From positions 3,348,001 to 3,412,000 of the forward strand of contig OZ234495.1 of NCBI GenBank assembly GCA_965153455.1: a stretch of 64,000 nt of DNA, in the 5' to 3' direction. Positions within the stretch are counted from its first letter, which is position 1. Every line of letters begins with the position of its first letter. Shown here one piece after another: positions 1-10,879 of this stretch. Source of the stretch: Sphagnum compactum. Taxonomy: Eukaryota; Bryophyta; Sphagnopsida; Sphagnales. The position numbers and the translations under genes were made by a program. Below the pieces are notes generated by a model. That model ran no database searches. It worked only from the letters and a program-made list of their open reading frames with translations, and was not told where the DNA came from.

Positions 1-179
1 TTGGTCAAACATGGTTCTGAAGTCAGACCACATTCCTTAATCATGTAGTTGTGAACATCATGACATGATTAGTCAAATAATCATAAACATGATTAAGTTG
101 TGTTACATGACTAAAATTTAGTCATAGTTGCAAAAATGTTCAAATCATGGACATCACTTTTATTTAAGGTTTATAATTC

Positions 180-870
180 CTTTTCACAATGTTTTTTTTT
201 TTTATGAATTCATCTCCTACAACTTTGATGGTGCATTCATGATGAATCAAATTTAACTTAGCCTTCATAAAAGTTTAAATGTGGTTGTGAAGGCCCTATT
301 GATTATTTTTCTTATAAATCCAACTTGTACAACCTTCATACTGTATTCGGGTATGAATACAAATCTACCTTAGCCTTATTTCAAATCTATAATCCCTCTT
401 GATGGTTTTGTTGTTTTATTTTCTTGTGAATTCATTTCTTACAACTCCAATACTGTATTTTACATTGAAACATACGGGCACCCTAACCTTCATTAAGGTC
501 TGTAATGTTCTTGATGGTTTTCTTGTTTTTTTCTTTATGAATCCATGTCTTACAAGTCTTATGGTGTATTTCAAATTGAAACATACCTACTTTAGCTTTC
601 ATTAGAGTCTTCAAACCCTCTTTATCATAGTTTTTTTGTTCTTTTTTTTGGAATCCGTTGAATTTACAATAAAATAGACCCACCTTAACCTTCATTTTGT
701 AGACCTTCTTTATGGTCTTCTTACTCTTTTTTTTGTGAATCCATCTTTTACAATTTTGATGGAGTATTTTAAACTAAAACATACCTACCGTAGCTTTCAT
801 GGAGGTCTTTAGACCCTTTTGATTGTCTTCTTGCATTTTTTCTTATGAATTCAATGATTAAAATCTAGTG
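180..870. repeat. Degenerate tandem repeat, about 110 bp x 6
   Basis: The phrase (A/G)TGAATYCAT-nnn-TTACAA, followed by GATGG-GTATTTYA, ACATACCTAC and TTTCATNNAGGTC, recurs near 204, 314, 426, 537, 650, 737 and 848. The spacing is about 110 bp and units are separated by T-rich tracts. Copies differ by many substitutions, so the array is old. No coding sequence is recognised. Bases 1-180, upstream of the array, are AT-rich with repeated ATGATTA/TAATCAT words. Confidence 0.75.
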
Positions 871-1380
871 ATTCTTGGTTTGATTTTCAATGATTGTACA
901 TTGTTATGGTTTAACATTTAATGATTTTTAAAATCCTTAATCCAACCAAACACAAAGCTGGAAACAAATATATTACAAACATAACAATCTAAGTTTATTG
1001 TTTTGCACACAACCAAGACCCTTCAAAGATAAAATGTATTGAAACAAATTGCGGAGTCTATCTAGTTTAACACCATGGCAACTTCCTATAACTTGCATTT
1101 TGTAAACTACAACATGGGTAAGAAGCAAGTGACTCAACTTATTCTTATTGTTATTTGGAAGCAAGTTTACACAAACTATTGAATGGTTTACCATGATTTA
1201 ATTTTTGTAGAGGAAACTTTAAAAGACCATTTTTGTGACACTTTGAAGGAATTAAAATAAGAACTTCAAATGAGGAGGGTTAAAAAAAAACAACACTATA
1301 ATGTGATCAAATGTTGGAATGTTTGAAAGCCACAAATGGTCATGGAACAAACAATGTTTTGAAAAGATGTCAAAGTTTGA
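871..1380. other. No gene seen
   Basis: AT-rich stretch between the tandem repeat and the copia remnant. It may be decayed 5' part of that retroelement, but no gag, protease or integrase core motif is readable. Confidence 0.5.
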
Positions 1381-3356
1381 TTGATTGGGCACATGCCTTG
1401 TGTGTTTTTTGGATATTATGAAGGCACGAAAGCATATCGCTTGATGTGTGTAGAAACCAAGAGAATCATCAAAAGTAGAGATGTCGTGTTCATTGAAGGG
1501 TCAAAAGAAATAGGTGGTGGGTTCCATCCCAAGAAAGTAGAAAATGTAGTTGTGCATGAAATTGTGAACAAAGAAGTTGAATGAGAAGAAACATTGACCT
1601 TTAGTCAGGATACACCTTTGAATGAACCAACAATGGAAGGTGTGCAAAGTGAATCCACGCCAAGTTCTTCATCATAAAAAGAATTTGTTGTTTCGAACGA
1701 ACCTTCACAACATCTGTTAAGGGAAAGACCTCAAAGGCAACGAAGGGAATGACCTCGGGATTGGTGGATTGCTACCAAGGAGGTGGAGCGTGCCACCGTT
1801 GCATTTTTGGAGAAGTTCCAAAATATCGAAGAAGCATTGACATGTGAAAATTCCAAAGAATGGGAGTGCGCAATGCAAGAAAAATATAATTCCCTCATGG
1901 CAAACAACACATGGACTTTGGTGCACTTCCCGTTGGTAGGAAACCCGTTTCTTGCAAATGAGTGTTCAAAATCAAACAAGGTGCGAATGGGGAGGTGGAA
2001 CGCTACAAGGCTAGATTAGTGGCAAGGGGTTTTATCTAAACCTACGGAGTGGATTACAACGAAACCTTTGCGCCCGTTGCAAAATTTACATCTATTTATT
2101 GTATTGATGCATTGGCGACCTTGGAAGACATGGAAATCCATTAAATGGACGTGAAAACTGCATTTCTTAATGGCGAGCTTAAGGAAAAGATTTACATGGA
2201 GCAACCTCAAGGGTTCATGCACTAAGGAGGTGAGTCTTGTGTGTAAGCTTCACAAATCCTTATATGGTTTGAAACAATTTCTAAGGGCATGGAATCAAAA
2301 GTTAGATGCGTTTCTCAAAAACATTGAATTTATGAAGAGTGAGGCCGATCCTAGTGCGTGTGTAGCACAAGTGGGAGATGTGAAGTTTTTCATTGTGGTC
2401 TATGTGGATGACCTTATTTTGGTGTGCAACGATCAAAACAAACTTTTATAAATCAAAGAGGAGTTGAGTCAAAAGTTTGAAATGAAGGACCTTGGGGAGT
2501 TGCATTTCTTTTTGGGAATGGAGGTGGAAAGGAGTCGTGATGAACGACTCCTACGCATCAACCAAATCAAATACCTCAAGAAATATTGAAGCGTTTTCGA
2601 ATGGAAGAATGTAAGCCCATTGGAATTCCATTGGATCCCAAAGTGAAGTTACAAAGGAATGCGAATGGAAATGATAATCGAAGGGATTTCCATATCAACA
2701 AACGATTATGTCCTTGATGTATGCCATATTGTGCACATGACCTAATTTGGCATATTCAATAAGTGTGTTGAATCAACACATGGCCAACCCTAGCATGGAG
2801 CATTGGATGGCCGTTGAACGAATCTTTCGATATTTACAAAGTATGTTGCAAATGAAATTACAATTCGGTGCAACACCATCCAAGGAAGTGCTTGGATATT
2901 ATGATGCAAATTGGGATGGTGATTTTGAAGATAGGAGGTCCACCACAGGGTTTGTTTTCATGATTAGAAGTGGAGCCATTTCTTGAAGTAGTAAACGATA
3001 ACCTACAATAACATTGTCCGCCACGGAGGCGAAGCACATGGCGAACACGCAAGCCACAAAAGAAGCCATATGGATAACAAAATTAATGATGGACTTATGA
3101 TACATGGGGGAGAAAAAAATGATCGTGATTTGAGGCGATAATCAATGTGCGATATCATTGACCAAAAATCCACTCACCATGCACGAACAAAACACATTGA
3201 TGTACAACATCATTTTGTTCGAGAACGAGTTGAAAATGGAAAAGTTCGATTTGAATATTGTCTAACGGAACACATGGTGGCGGATGTCCTTACTAAGGCA
3301 TTATCCAAAGAACGACATCATAAGTTGATAAACATGTTCAGATTAGAAACCTCATA
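1381..3356 (+). mobile_element. Ty1/copia pol pseudogene (integrase C-end, RT, RNase H)
   Basis: Broken polyprotein of a plant Ty1/copia element. From 1381 the integrase C-terminal region is visible (GHMPCVFFGYYEGTKAYRLM), followed by the acidic linker. The RVT_2 reverse transcriptase follows across several frames at about 1780-2580, with the catalytic YVDDLIL box near 2400 and the SLYGLKQ motif near 2260. Copia RNase H follows at about 2750-3350, with the D-x-W-x-G-D block near 2905 and the SxTEA motif near 3020 (reading LSATEAKHMA). Stops and frameshifts occur throughout, for example at 1582, 2038 and 2449, so no product can be made. Gag, protease and the integrase core are missing on the left. 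The 3' end runs straight into a polypurine tract and LTR. Confidence 0.93.
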
Positions 3357-3366
3357 AAGTGGGAGT

Positions 3367-3735
3367 GTTAGAAATATTATTCGATTCTAATCCCCAAAGT
3401 TGGTGAATGTGATTCACATTCATCAAAATGATGAATAATATTCACATCCTTATAGTAGTTGGGTTAGGGTTTGTTAGCGGCTACGGTTTGGGTTTGGTGG
3501 GGGTTAGGGTTAAGCGATGGCTAGGTTAGGGTTAAGTGGCGACTACTTTAGGGTTAGGAGATAGTATATATTGGAGTGGTTTTGAGAAGTCTTTCATTCT
3601 CTCCTTTCATAGTTTTGTGATTGTAGCATTTGAAGCATACAACCTTTGTGATTTTTGTTAATTAATACAATTGTTCCATTTCATGAACCTTGAGTGTTTG
3701 ATTTCTTGCTTGTTTTCAAGTTGTTTTCAATAGGT
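3367..3735 (+). repeat. Probable 3' LTR of the copia element
   Basis: The RNase H stop is followed by the purine-rich AAAGTGGGAG and then TGTTAGAAATATT, the usual polypurine-tract/LTR junction of copia elements. The interior contains several GGGTTAGGGTT-like words (3465-3560), a TATATA box near 3566 and a T-rich end. The right edge is not resolved because the matching 5' LTR is outside the window or lost, so 3735 is approximate. Confidence 0.6.
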
Positions 3736-3739
3736 TATG

Positions 3740-4480
3740 GGCCCACCACGCTTTCGTTGCGCAAATAATCATAGGTTTTGGTGTGGTTATGCATTACCCC
3801 TCCATGTTTCAAAAGATATGTTATGGAGCCCAAAGGATTTGTGGGATACTTTATAAGGGGCATTGCATGTGCATTGAGTATTTCTTGCCATAAGCAATAT
3901 CCTTTGATAGTTTCAACCGAAATAATTTAGCCCATGGTGTTTATTGAATGCCTCAAGTAGGGTATTACTTTGCTTTTAGGTTTTGGTAAGGCTATGCAAT
4001 ACCTCTGCAAATTTTAAAAGATATGTTATGGAGCCCAAAGTATTTTTAAGATACCCTGCGAGGGATATTGCAAATGTATCGAGTAGTTTCAGCCATGAAC
4101 TGTACCCCTCCAATAGCGTAGACCCATGATGTTTAATTATAAAATACAATTAATGAGGGTATTGGTTTCCTCATTGGTTTTCATAGGGCTACATAATACC
4201 CCTCCATGTGTTAAAAGATATGTTATGGAGCCCAATGTATTTCTAAGATACCCCAAAAGGGGTATTGCATGTTTAGTGAGTCCTTTTGGGCATGAGCAAT
4301 ACCCCTCTAATAGCTTGGACCAAAATAATTCAGCCCATGGTGTTACAGTGTAGCCCAATGAGGGTATTGCATTCCTTCTAGGTTTGTTAGGATTATGCAA
4401 TACTTTTCTAAGTTTCAAAAGATATGATATGGAGCCCAAACTATTTCAGGGTTATCCATAATCGGGTATTGCATGTTCAT
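3740..4480. repeat. Tandem repeat, about 200 bp x 4, rich in GCAATACC words
   Basis: The landmark GATATGTTATGGAGCCCAAA occurs near 3815, 4020, 4217 and 4421 (intervals 205, 197 and 204 bp). Each unit also carries GGGTATTGCATG, GCAATACCCCTC and a GCCCATGGTGTT block. The same GCAATACC/GGTATTGC word continues in non-tandem form to 4710 and reappears at 50-51 kb and 53-55 kb. Confidence 0.85.
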
Positions 4481-4734
4481 TGAGCATTTTATTTTATGAA
4501 CTTGAGTACAACATACATTAAACGCATTTAAATTGAACTGGAGTTCTGTATTGCTTTGATTATTCACTTGGTTTGCAATACCCTCATGGAAAACACTCTC
4601 TAAGCAAAACTTGCAATATACCTTTATATAAGGTGTGTCAAATACTTTAATTGTCCCCCTATTTATTTGTTTGAGTAATAAGACCAAGCTCCATGCAATA
4701 CCTTCATTTTATTCTTTCCTCATTGTTGTTAACC

Positions 4735-5000
4735 GTTGGGGGTCTATTGGAGTGGCAACCATGTAGGTAGGTGTAGTTATGTAGGTGGGGTTTGATAGGT
4801 ATCTACTTAAAATGTTGGTAGGTAGGAAGGTGGAAAGGCAAGTAGGTAGATAAATAGATGCAGGGGTGGGTGGAGATGAGAGTAACACATTTTAAATTTA
4901 TAAGTGAGTAGGTAGATGGGGAAGAGTGTACTTTTAATTTAAATATATAGGCGAGTAGGTCGGAGGGGGACGGGGGGCGGGGGGGGGGGGGGGTAGTAGG
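4735..5000 (+). repeat. GTAGG-type degenerate microsatellite with G run
   Basis: Purine-rich tract of imperfect GTAGGTAGGTG, GTAGGTAGATA and GAGTAGGTCGG units. It ends in a run of about 17 G near 4980 and then TAGTAGGTGGGCGGGCGGG. Similar tracts flank the related cores at 49.2 kb (opposite strand) and 57.0 kb. Confidence 0.8.
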
Positions 5001-5047
5001 TGGGCGGGCGGGAAAAAACAGAGATCAGGGCTGAGAAAGGGCAAAGA

Positions 5048-5296
5048 TAAAAAGTCAACTTGGGATGGCATAGGGATAGAAAAGAATCCTATCAGTGCAC
5101 CATCCATCCACGAAAAGAATCCTATCAGTGCACCATCCATCCACGTTGGTGCATTGGTGGGTGCTGGTTCACTCTGGCCTGATGAACCCACCCAAAAGTT
5201 CTCTGGAGTAGTAGGACCTACAATTGAGCAGCAAGTGAAGTTGGGGAAGTTGGGAAAGTTGGTGTTATGGATAAAACTCAAGGAAGTTGAATTCTA
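5048..5296 (+). other. Copy 1 of dispersed GALVGAGS core, with short open frame
   Basis: An open frame runs from about 5048 to a TAA at 5294-5296 and includes HVGALVGAGSLWPDEPTQKF and a VVGPTIEQQVKLGKLGKL segment. It contains an exact 33-bp tandem duplication (5079-5111 and 5112-5144). The duplication keeps frame and repeats EKNPISAPSIH. The stretch GGTGCATTGGTGGGTGCTGG recurs at 49.05 kb (reverse strand) and 57.13 kb with the same type of upstream tract. I do not recognise the protein. It could be a captured gene fragment or part of a transposable element. No start codon or splice signal settles whether it is expressed. Confidence 0.45.
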
Positions 5297-5854
5297 AAAA
5301 GTTCAAAAGTAAAGAATTCAACAAATTTTCAAATTCAACTTCCCTGTGTATAAAACTACAACAGACTCCCACTTTTGCAACTCCCTTGACTACTTGGCTT
5401 TTCATCATTTGTCAAACTTTCCAAAAGTTGCAAGGCATTTTTACACAAGGAGGCATGTGAAGATGAAACCCTGCCAATCACCAATAATCCAAAGCACCCA
5501 AAAAAAAAAGGGAGGAGGGGGGGGGGGGGATACAATGAACAAAATGAAAGGACCCACATTCAAGAAAACAAAAGAACCACCTAAGAGGGTGAACCGCAAG
5601 TGGAACCTCAAGTGGAACCTCAAGTTCCCAAACCCCTTCTTGTCATGACAGGTGTATCCAATAAGAGAAGGGGGAGGACCTCCTGAAAGGAGGCCTAGCC
5701 TAGAAAAACCCTCAACTTCTACAACAACACATTTTAAAATAAGGATCACCCGCCGCCTAAAAGACTTTCCTTAAAACGATGATTAATAAGTGACACAAGA
5801 TTGAGGTACTCAGTGTGTGACCCTGCAAAAACATAATTTTCACATTCAAGTTTA
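5297..5854. other. No gene seen; homopolymer runs
   Basis: Contains an A run followed by a run of about 14 G (5500-5530). Short frames across it on both strands are low-complexity. No conserved peptide is recognised. Confidence 0.5.
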
Positions 5855-5980
5855 GTTATTTACTTCTTTTGCAACCCCACCCATACAACTGAAACTGGGA
5901 CAGCAAATAGGTGGGGGACTACCCACTAGGTAATAGCAAACCACTTGGACCAATTATTACGATGGGCTGATCAGAAACAC
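5855..5980 (+). repeat. Dispersed single copy related to the 98-bp satellite
   Basis: The string CCCACCCATACAACTGAAACT, then GCAAATAGGTGGG, then TAGGTAATAGCAAACCACTTGGACCA, matches in order one unit of the array at 13724-14412. An inverted copy lies at about 42435-42540. Confidence 0.75.
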
Positions 5981-6109
5981 TGAGCACCAGTCAGATCACG
6001 TTTATTACACTCTTTTATGCAAGTGCACAACATGGCTGGGCCTTTTACCGGCAGATCTGCCTCTTGATGCTTGCTTCGGTGACGCCATCACCGAATTGGA
6101 AAAAAAAGA

Positions 6110-6465
6110 AGAAGGACGCCTGTTTACAACATGAAGCAGCCTGCGAGCAGGGTGTTATCAAAATACAGACTTGTTGACATTGGCTCAGATGGGTGCTTAT
6201 TTTGAGAATGCCGAGCTGTTCAGGCGTCATGAAATTAGAAAAGAAGGAATATAAAAACACTGTTTACAACATGAAACAGCCTCCGAGCAGGGTGTTAACA
6301 AAATGTGTGCCTGGTTGACCTTGCCTTCGGTGGGTGCTTATTTTGAGAACGCCTGGCTCCTCGGCCGTCACCTTACATGTATTATATACTGTAAAGGCTA
6401 TTGACTCTGCCTCAAGTGGGTTGCTTATTTTGAGAATGCCCCCACTCCTTAGGTGTCACATTACA
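6110..6465. repeat. Tandem repeat, 140 bp x about 2.5
   Basis: TGTTTACAACATGAARCAGC starts at 6121 and 6261 (period 140). GGGTGCTTATTTTGAGAA occurs near 6191, 6332 and, as a shortened third unit, 6417. A trailing YRGGCGTCA/GGTGTCAC block closes each unit. It lies in intergenic DNA with no coding content. Confidence 0.85.
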
Positions 6466-6639
6466 CTCAATTTGGATTTATTATTTACTCAAATTTTACT
6501 TCTGAAAAGAGTCATGAAGTTACAAGAACAGATAAGGAAATTTCCCAAAAGACAGTCATTAGATGAAAGAGGATAAATATTGCCACGCAAACTGACTGAA
6601 CCGACTCGTAGTGACTGGACAGAACCGGTCCTTCCAATC

Positions 6640-7140
6640 ATCCATCCATCCATTTGTTCATTCATTCATTCCGCGACAGGATGATGAACTCTCTCGCTCT
6701 TCTACCGTAGGAGCGAGTTGGTGGTTGTTTCATCCGCTACGGGAACATTTCACTTTTCATCCACCAGCCAGTTGGTGGTTGTTTCATCCATTGAGGGGGG
6801 ACATGTTTGCACTGTCCCCACCATGAATGGGATGAATATGAAATTGGATGGATGAATGATGTCTGGTAAATTACTACCACTCTGTCATCACCATGACTAT
6901 AAAATGAATTCTTGATGTGTGGTAGATAATTTACTGACTACATCATGACCATGAATGGATGAATGGATTGGATGGATGGATGATGTCTAGTGGATTTGCA
7001 ACACAATATGTTGTTGCCATGAATGGATGAATATAGGGATGGATGTATGCATGGATGGATTACTGACACAATACGTCGTTCGCAATGAATGGATGAATAG
7101 ATTACCGAACACAATACGTTGAATGGATGGATGAAAGAAT
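6640..7140. repeat. ATGGATGA/CATCCATC minisatellite region
   Basis: CATCCATCCATCCATTTG and CATTCATTCATTC come first. A GTTGGTGGTTGTTTCATCC block is repeated at about 6717 and 6772. A long tract of ATGAATGGATGAATGGATGG units then runs from 6820 to 7140. It ends about 470 bp before the start codon of the next exon. Confidence 0.85.
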
Positions 7141-7609
7141 GATCGATACCTCCTCATTACTTCGTCACCGTGGATGGGGAGCCGCCGCTGCTGCTGCAGG
7201 TGAGTTTGCAGAAGTTTCCAGAAGCATCGCTTGGGAGTTTGTTGTTGCTGTTGGTAGCGTTATCGACAGTTGCCCTATGAATCTCTGTCTCTCTCTCTCC
7301 CCGTGCATTGTCTCCCGATTTCTTGCATCTCGAAAAACCTTGCAGCATTACAAATTTCAGTTTCAAATTCCAGGTAGCTTCCCTGCTGCACCATGAACAG
7401 ATTAGTATTATTTTCTTTACTCTCTGCTTAAGTTCTTTCAATTCACCGTCGACTTTTTCTGCTTCCAGTTCAAAACAAAGGAGGAGGGGTGGTGGCAGAC
7501 GCGAATATTATTACAAGCACAAGGACAGTCTCGGCAGGAAAGCGAGTAATATTTTTTGCACTAAGAGGATACAAGTTGCGGAGGAAAAGATAGAAGAGAG
7601 TCTAAGTGG

Positions 7610-7801
7610 ATGGCGGCGGGGAAGGAGGAAGTGGAAGGAGGAGGAGGAGGAGGAGGAGGAGGGGGTACAACAGTAGAAGATAAGCGTAAGACGGGTATTG
7701 TGCAGGCGGAGGTGGACCGCATGAAGCAGTTATCTTCCACCAGCGGATACGCGACACAACGGCTGCGTGTCCTCGACAAAATGCTGGAGCTTCTCTCCAA
7801 G
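7610..7801 (+). CDS. First coding exon of a small plant protein, function unknown
   Basis: The exon starts at an ATG within an A/G-rich leader and encodes 64 residues. These are MAAGKEEVE, a run of ten glycines, then a basic segment leading to QAEVDRMKQLSSTSGYATQR and LRVLDKMLELLSK. The AEV-x-RM-x-x-L...YA-x-(H/Q)RLRVLxK pattern resembles short (about 80-100 aa) uncharacterised plant proteins as I remember them. A GT (GGTCTGT) follows the AAG at 7801, so an intron is likely. Without splicing the frame would end at 7837 after an intron-like peptide. I could not identify a convincing second exon up to 10 kb; in the plant proteins I recall it would be an acidic tail. The gene may be broken, or the tail may be too short to see. 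The polyglycine comes from GGA/GGT repeats, prone to slippage. Confidence 0.5.
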
Positions 7802-10500
7802 GTCTGTATTATTTTTAATTATTTTTTTAAGGTGTAATTTGTGCTTGATTGAGGGCTGGAGGCAATTACGTTGCCAAGATTGTCAGTAGCGGTCTCCGCC
7901 ATCGCTGCGGGGTTCCACAGAACGCTTTTGTCGAGGAGAAAGATTAGGATTTCTCGCTTCCAAGTTCCAATCAGGATTTCGCAGATGCATTCTTCCAAGA
8001 AATGTAAGCAGAAATAGGCATTTTCTGGTCTTCAGCAAGTTCAGGAGCCCTGGAGTTCTGACAAGTAATGGAGTTTCTGCCGCTAACTGTGAAGGCGGGC
8101 TCCCTCTGTCTGTCTCTGTCTCTGTTTCTGCTCTAGAGCTTTCATCAGCATTCTTGAACAGACCTTCATCACGAATACCTGCCATTCTGTAAGTCGATTT
8201 TGGTACAGAGAAAAAGAGGGAAGATGCAGGTAGAATCTGACAGAACTAAGTGTATAGTCTTTTAAAGAAGTTCCCTGGTCACAAAAGGATCACTGTGCAA
8301 CTTTCTACCATGCACATTGTAATTATAATGGCATGCAATACAAGCTGGATTCTTGCCTAATCCTGCACTGTTTATGACAGACAGCGTTCAAGATTCTTGT
8401 GTGTAAGTCTGAGCCAATTTTTTTGTGTTATATCATGGAACTCAAATGATTTAACATGTTTGTAAGTGTTGTGAATGTAAGATGATGTTTGACATGAAGA
8501 AAATTTGGATTTGTCCCTGGGGGTTAACAGGTTCGCACACAATCAGAAACTGACGAGCTGGAGATCCTTTTTGCAAACATGTCCTTTTAAACTGTGTGGT
8601 AAGATCAAGTCTTCAGAACACTTCATGTCAATCAATGGTGCACTGGCTCCTACTATTGCCACTTTCCATGGTGTTCTAAAAGGTTCAGACTCATTTTCAG
8701 CAACCACACTTCTTTATATCTTGAATATCTCATCTCAAAAGCTGAAGCTTGACAAGTTGGGAAATAAGACTCATTTGCACCAAATCTTGGCCAGACTTGA
8801 TTGCGAATGTGACCCTAATTTGGGGTGTGTTTAGAGGCTTGTGTCTCAGCATGGCAATGACAGGCCTCCTGCATTTTTTCTTCCCAACGGTTTGCTGCAG
8901 TGGCAGGATTTTAGATGATATTTTTCTTTTTATCAAAGTTGCAAGCTGTGGTTCTGAAAGTGTATATGCTTTGTTGTTGTTGACAGGTGGGCATGGGGGG
9001 TTTTCTTCTGCACGTATGAAGATGAGGGCCTTTCTGCCAATGCTGAATTTAGACAAGTATGCAGCAAGCTTGAGGTGCCTTTCTGTCAAGGAACTCTAGT
9101 CTTCTTGTGCCTTATCTTAAGCTCTCATCCATGTCACCTTCATAGCATGTTTAGGCACTTAAGCACCTCTCTCTATCCAGTTCACAGAATGATCTCTCTA
9201 GGGCTTTGTATAGCTTCTTCCTCACCACTCATGACTGAAAGCTGAGGACTTGTAATATACTTCAGAGGAAGCAAGGTGCATAAAAAGTTCACATGCAACT
9301 ATAATATTCTTAGACATTTGTAACAATCCACTTGAAGAATCTGACCCTGCTATTGACAAACCTTTCCAGAGGGATGGACCTACTTTCTACACTCCCAGCA
9401 ATACTGTGATCTTAACATTGCTATGTAAAGTCTCTTGCATTTATCATGGCTTCTCGTTGGTGGAAGAGCGCTCTGAATGTCCAAGTCTTGCTTATTTTGC
9501 AACTTTCAGGGAATTCTTTTTTTTTGATGCCCCCTTCTGCCTTTGCCTTTGGCATTAGTTATACAATCAGGCCTTGATTATCTAGCCACTTCTTGTTGTT
9601 ATTGTCCACAGAAGGTCTAAGGGTGCATTACCAAGAGAGGCCAGCCGGCCACAAAATTGTCAGGGGTTCACAAGTTAATAGTCGGTGCACTGACCCATCC
9701 TATTCTAGTGTGATTGCTGGCTATTCTGTCATTATGATAAGGTTCACCTCATGATTTACATAGGGTACACCCCACAGGTGAAGGATATTCCCAAATTGCA
9801 GGGCCAGTAGGCCCCTTATTTTGTGAACGGCCCCCACCCTGGGGCTCTACCCTATGTGTAACTGGTTGCAGAAATCGTAGATGACTTATGTGTTGGTGAG
9901 CGTGCAATGACCTCCAAACACATTATCTGATTTGGATCCTTGCACATGCAAGGATTTGGCTACCTTCTTCATCCACAATGGTGTTGTCTGTTGCAGTTCA
10001 TCCCCAGAGAAAGTACAAAAGCTGACCATCCAACCTTTTGCTGCCCCAGTGACATGTTTAAAAAAAAAAAGAAGCTTCTTCACTTTCATTGTTGTTCTTC
10101 AGGCACCAATTCAAGACATTTTCAAATAGGGGGTATGGGTGGAGATGCTCTATGTAAGATAATAACCAAGAAGAAAGAATAAGCTTTGAGCTAAGCACCC
10201 AACCTCGTACATTTTGGACAAGTAAGCACCTTTGAGATACCCTGTTCTCTTTTCAACGAGGTTGGAAGCAGAACTTTCCATTGGCCTAAAAAAACGAATG
10301 TATCTGTAAGAGCACACTTGCCCACACCGAAAACCCATGATTCAAATTCTCTAACTAATTTCAAGCACTTACAAATCCTCCTAAAGGCCTAAACCATCTC
10401 CAAACTCTGAGTCAATGACATCATACTGGTTAGCAGTTTCCACAGATGAATTCAAAACATGCACTGATGCTTCCAGCAACAGTTGATTACACTACGAAGG
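7802..10500. other. No confident gene; possible intron and 3' part of the 7.6 kb gene
   Basis: Mixed-composition DNA. Several short frames exist (for example 7883-8185 on minus, 8505-8834 and 8749-9099 on plus), but none shows a conserved domain. Splice-like sites are common and do not assemble into a recognisable product. A small inverted-terminal-repeat element is listed separately at 9755-9862. Confidence 0.4.
9755..9862. repeat. Small inverted-repeat element (MITE-like)
   Basis: TTACATAGGGTACACCCCA (9756-9774) faces GGGGCTCTACCCTATGTGTAA (9841-9861). The termini are imperfectly complementary around ACATAGGGTA. The ~65-bp interior contains CCAGTAGGCCCC. The size fits a miniature inverted-repeat element, but no target-site duplication is certain. 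Confidence 0.4.
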
Positions 10501-10504
10501 CCTG

Positions 10505-10765
10505 ATTCATGAGGAAGATTGATGTATGTCTTGGAGCAATCATGGTTGAATCTTACACTATGATGGGATTCATGAGAAAGATAGATGTATGTCTTGGAGC
10601 AATCATGGTTGAATCTCACACTATGATTGGATTCATGAGAAAGATAGATGTATGTCTTGGAGCAATGATTCATGATTGGTACACTATTCAATGGAATTCT
10701 TGAGAAAGATTGATGGATGTTGACTCAGAGCAATCATGGTTTGATTACACTATGATTTGGTCCTT
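10505..10765. repeat. Tandem repeat, about 64 bp x 4, downstream of the ankyrin gene
   Basis: TTCATGAGRAAGATWGATGT followed by GTCTTGGAGCAATCATGGTT starts near 10506, 10569 and 10632. A diverged fourth copy starts at 10697. The array begins 115 bp beyond the stop codon of the minus-strand ankyrin gene, so it may lie in or just past its 3' UTR. Confidence 0.85.
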
Positions 10766-10879
10766 GTTGAGAAAGATTGTCATTGCCTCCCTTGTCCTCC
10801 TGCTTAGGTTTGTCCAAATTTTCAAGGCTGTTTAATCCAAGCTGCTTCTTGTCCACCACAAGAGGATGAGGATGATTTT

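Noticed and set aside
5346-5749. Overlapping 100-codon frames on both strands
   Set aside because: They cross A and G homopolymers and give poly-Lys/Gly or poly-Pro/Phe peptides.
7883-8185. Minus-strand 100-codon frame starting MAGIRDEGLF
   Set aside because: Protein-like at first sight, but it lies in the likely intron of the plus-strand gene and partly in TCTGTCTCTG repeats; no domain or splice partner seen.
8505-9099. Two plus-strand frames of 109 and 116 codons and an overlapping minus frame
   Set aside because: No conserved motif; the three frames overlap each other, and splice context does not link them to the 7.6 kb exon convincingly.
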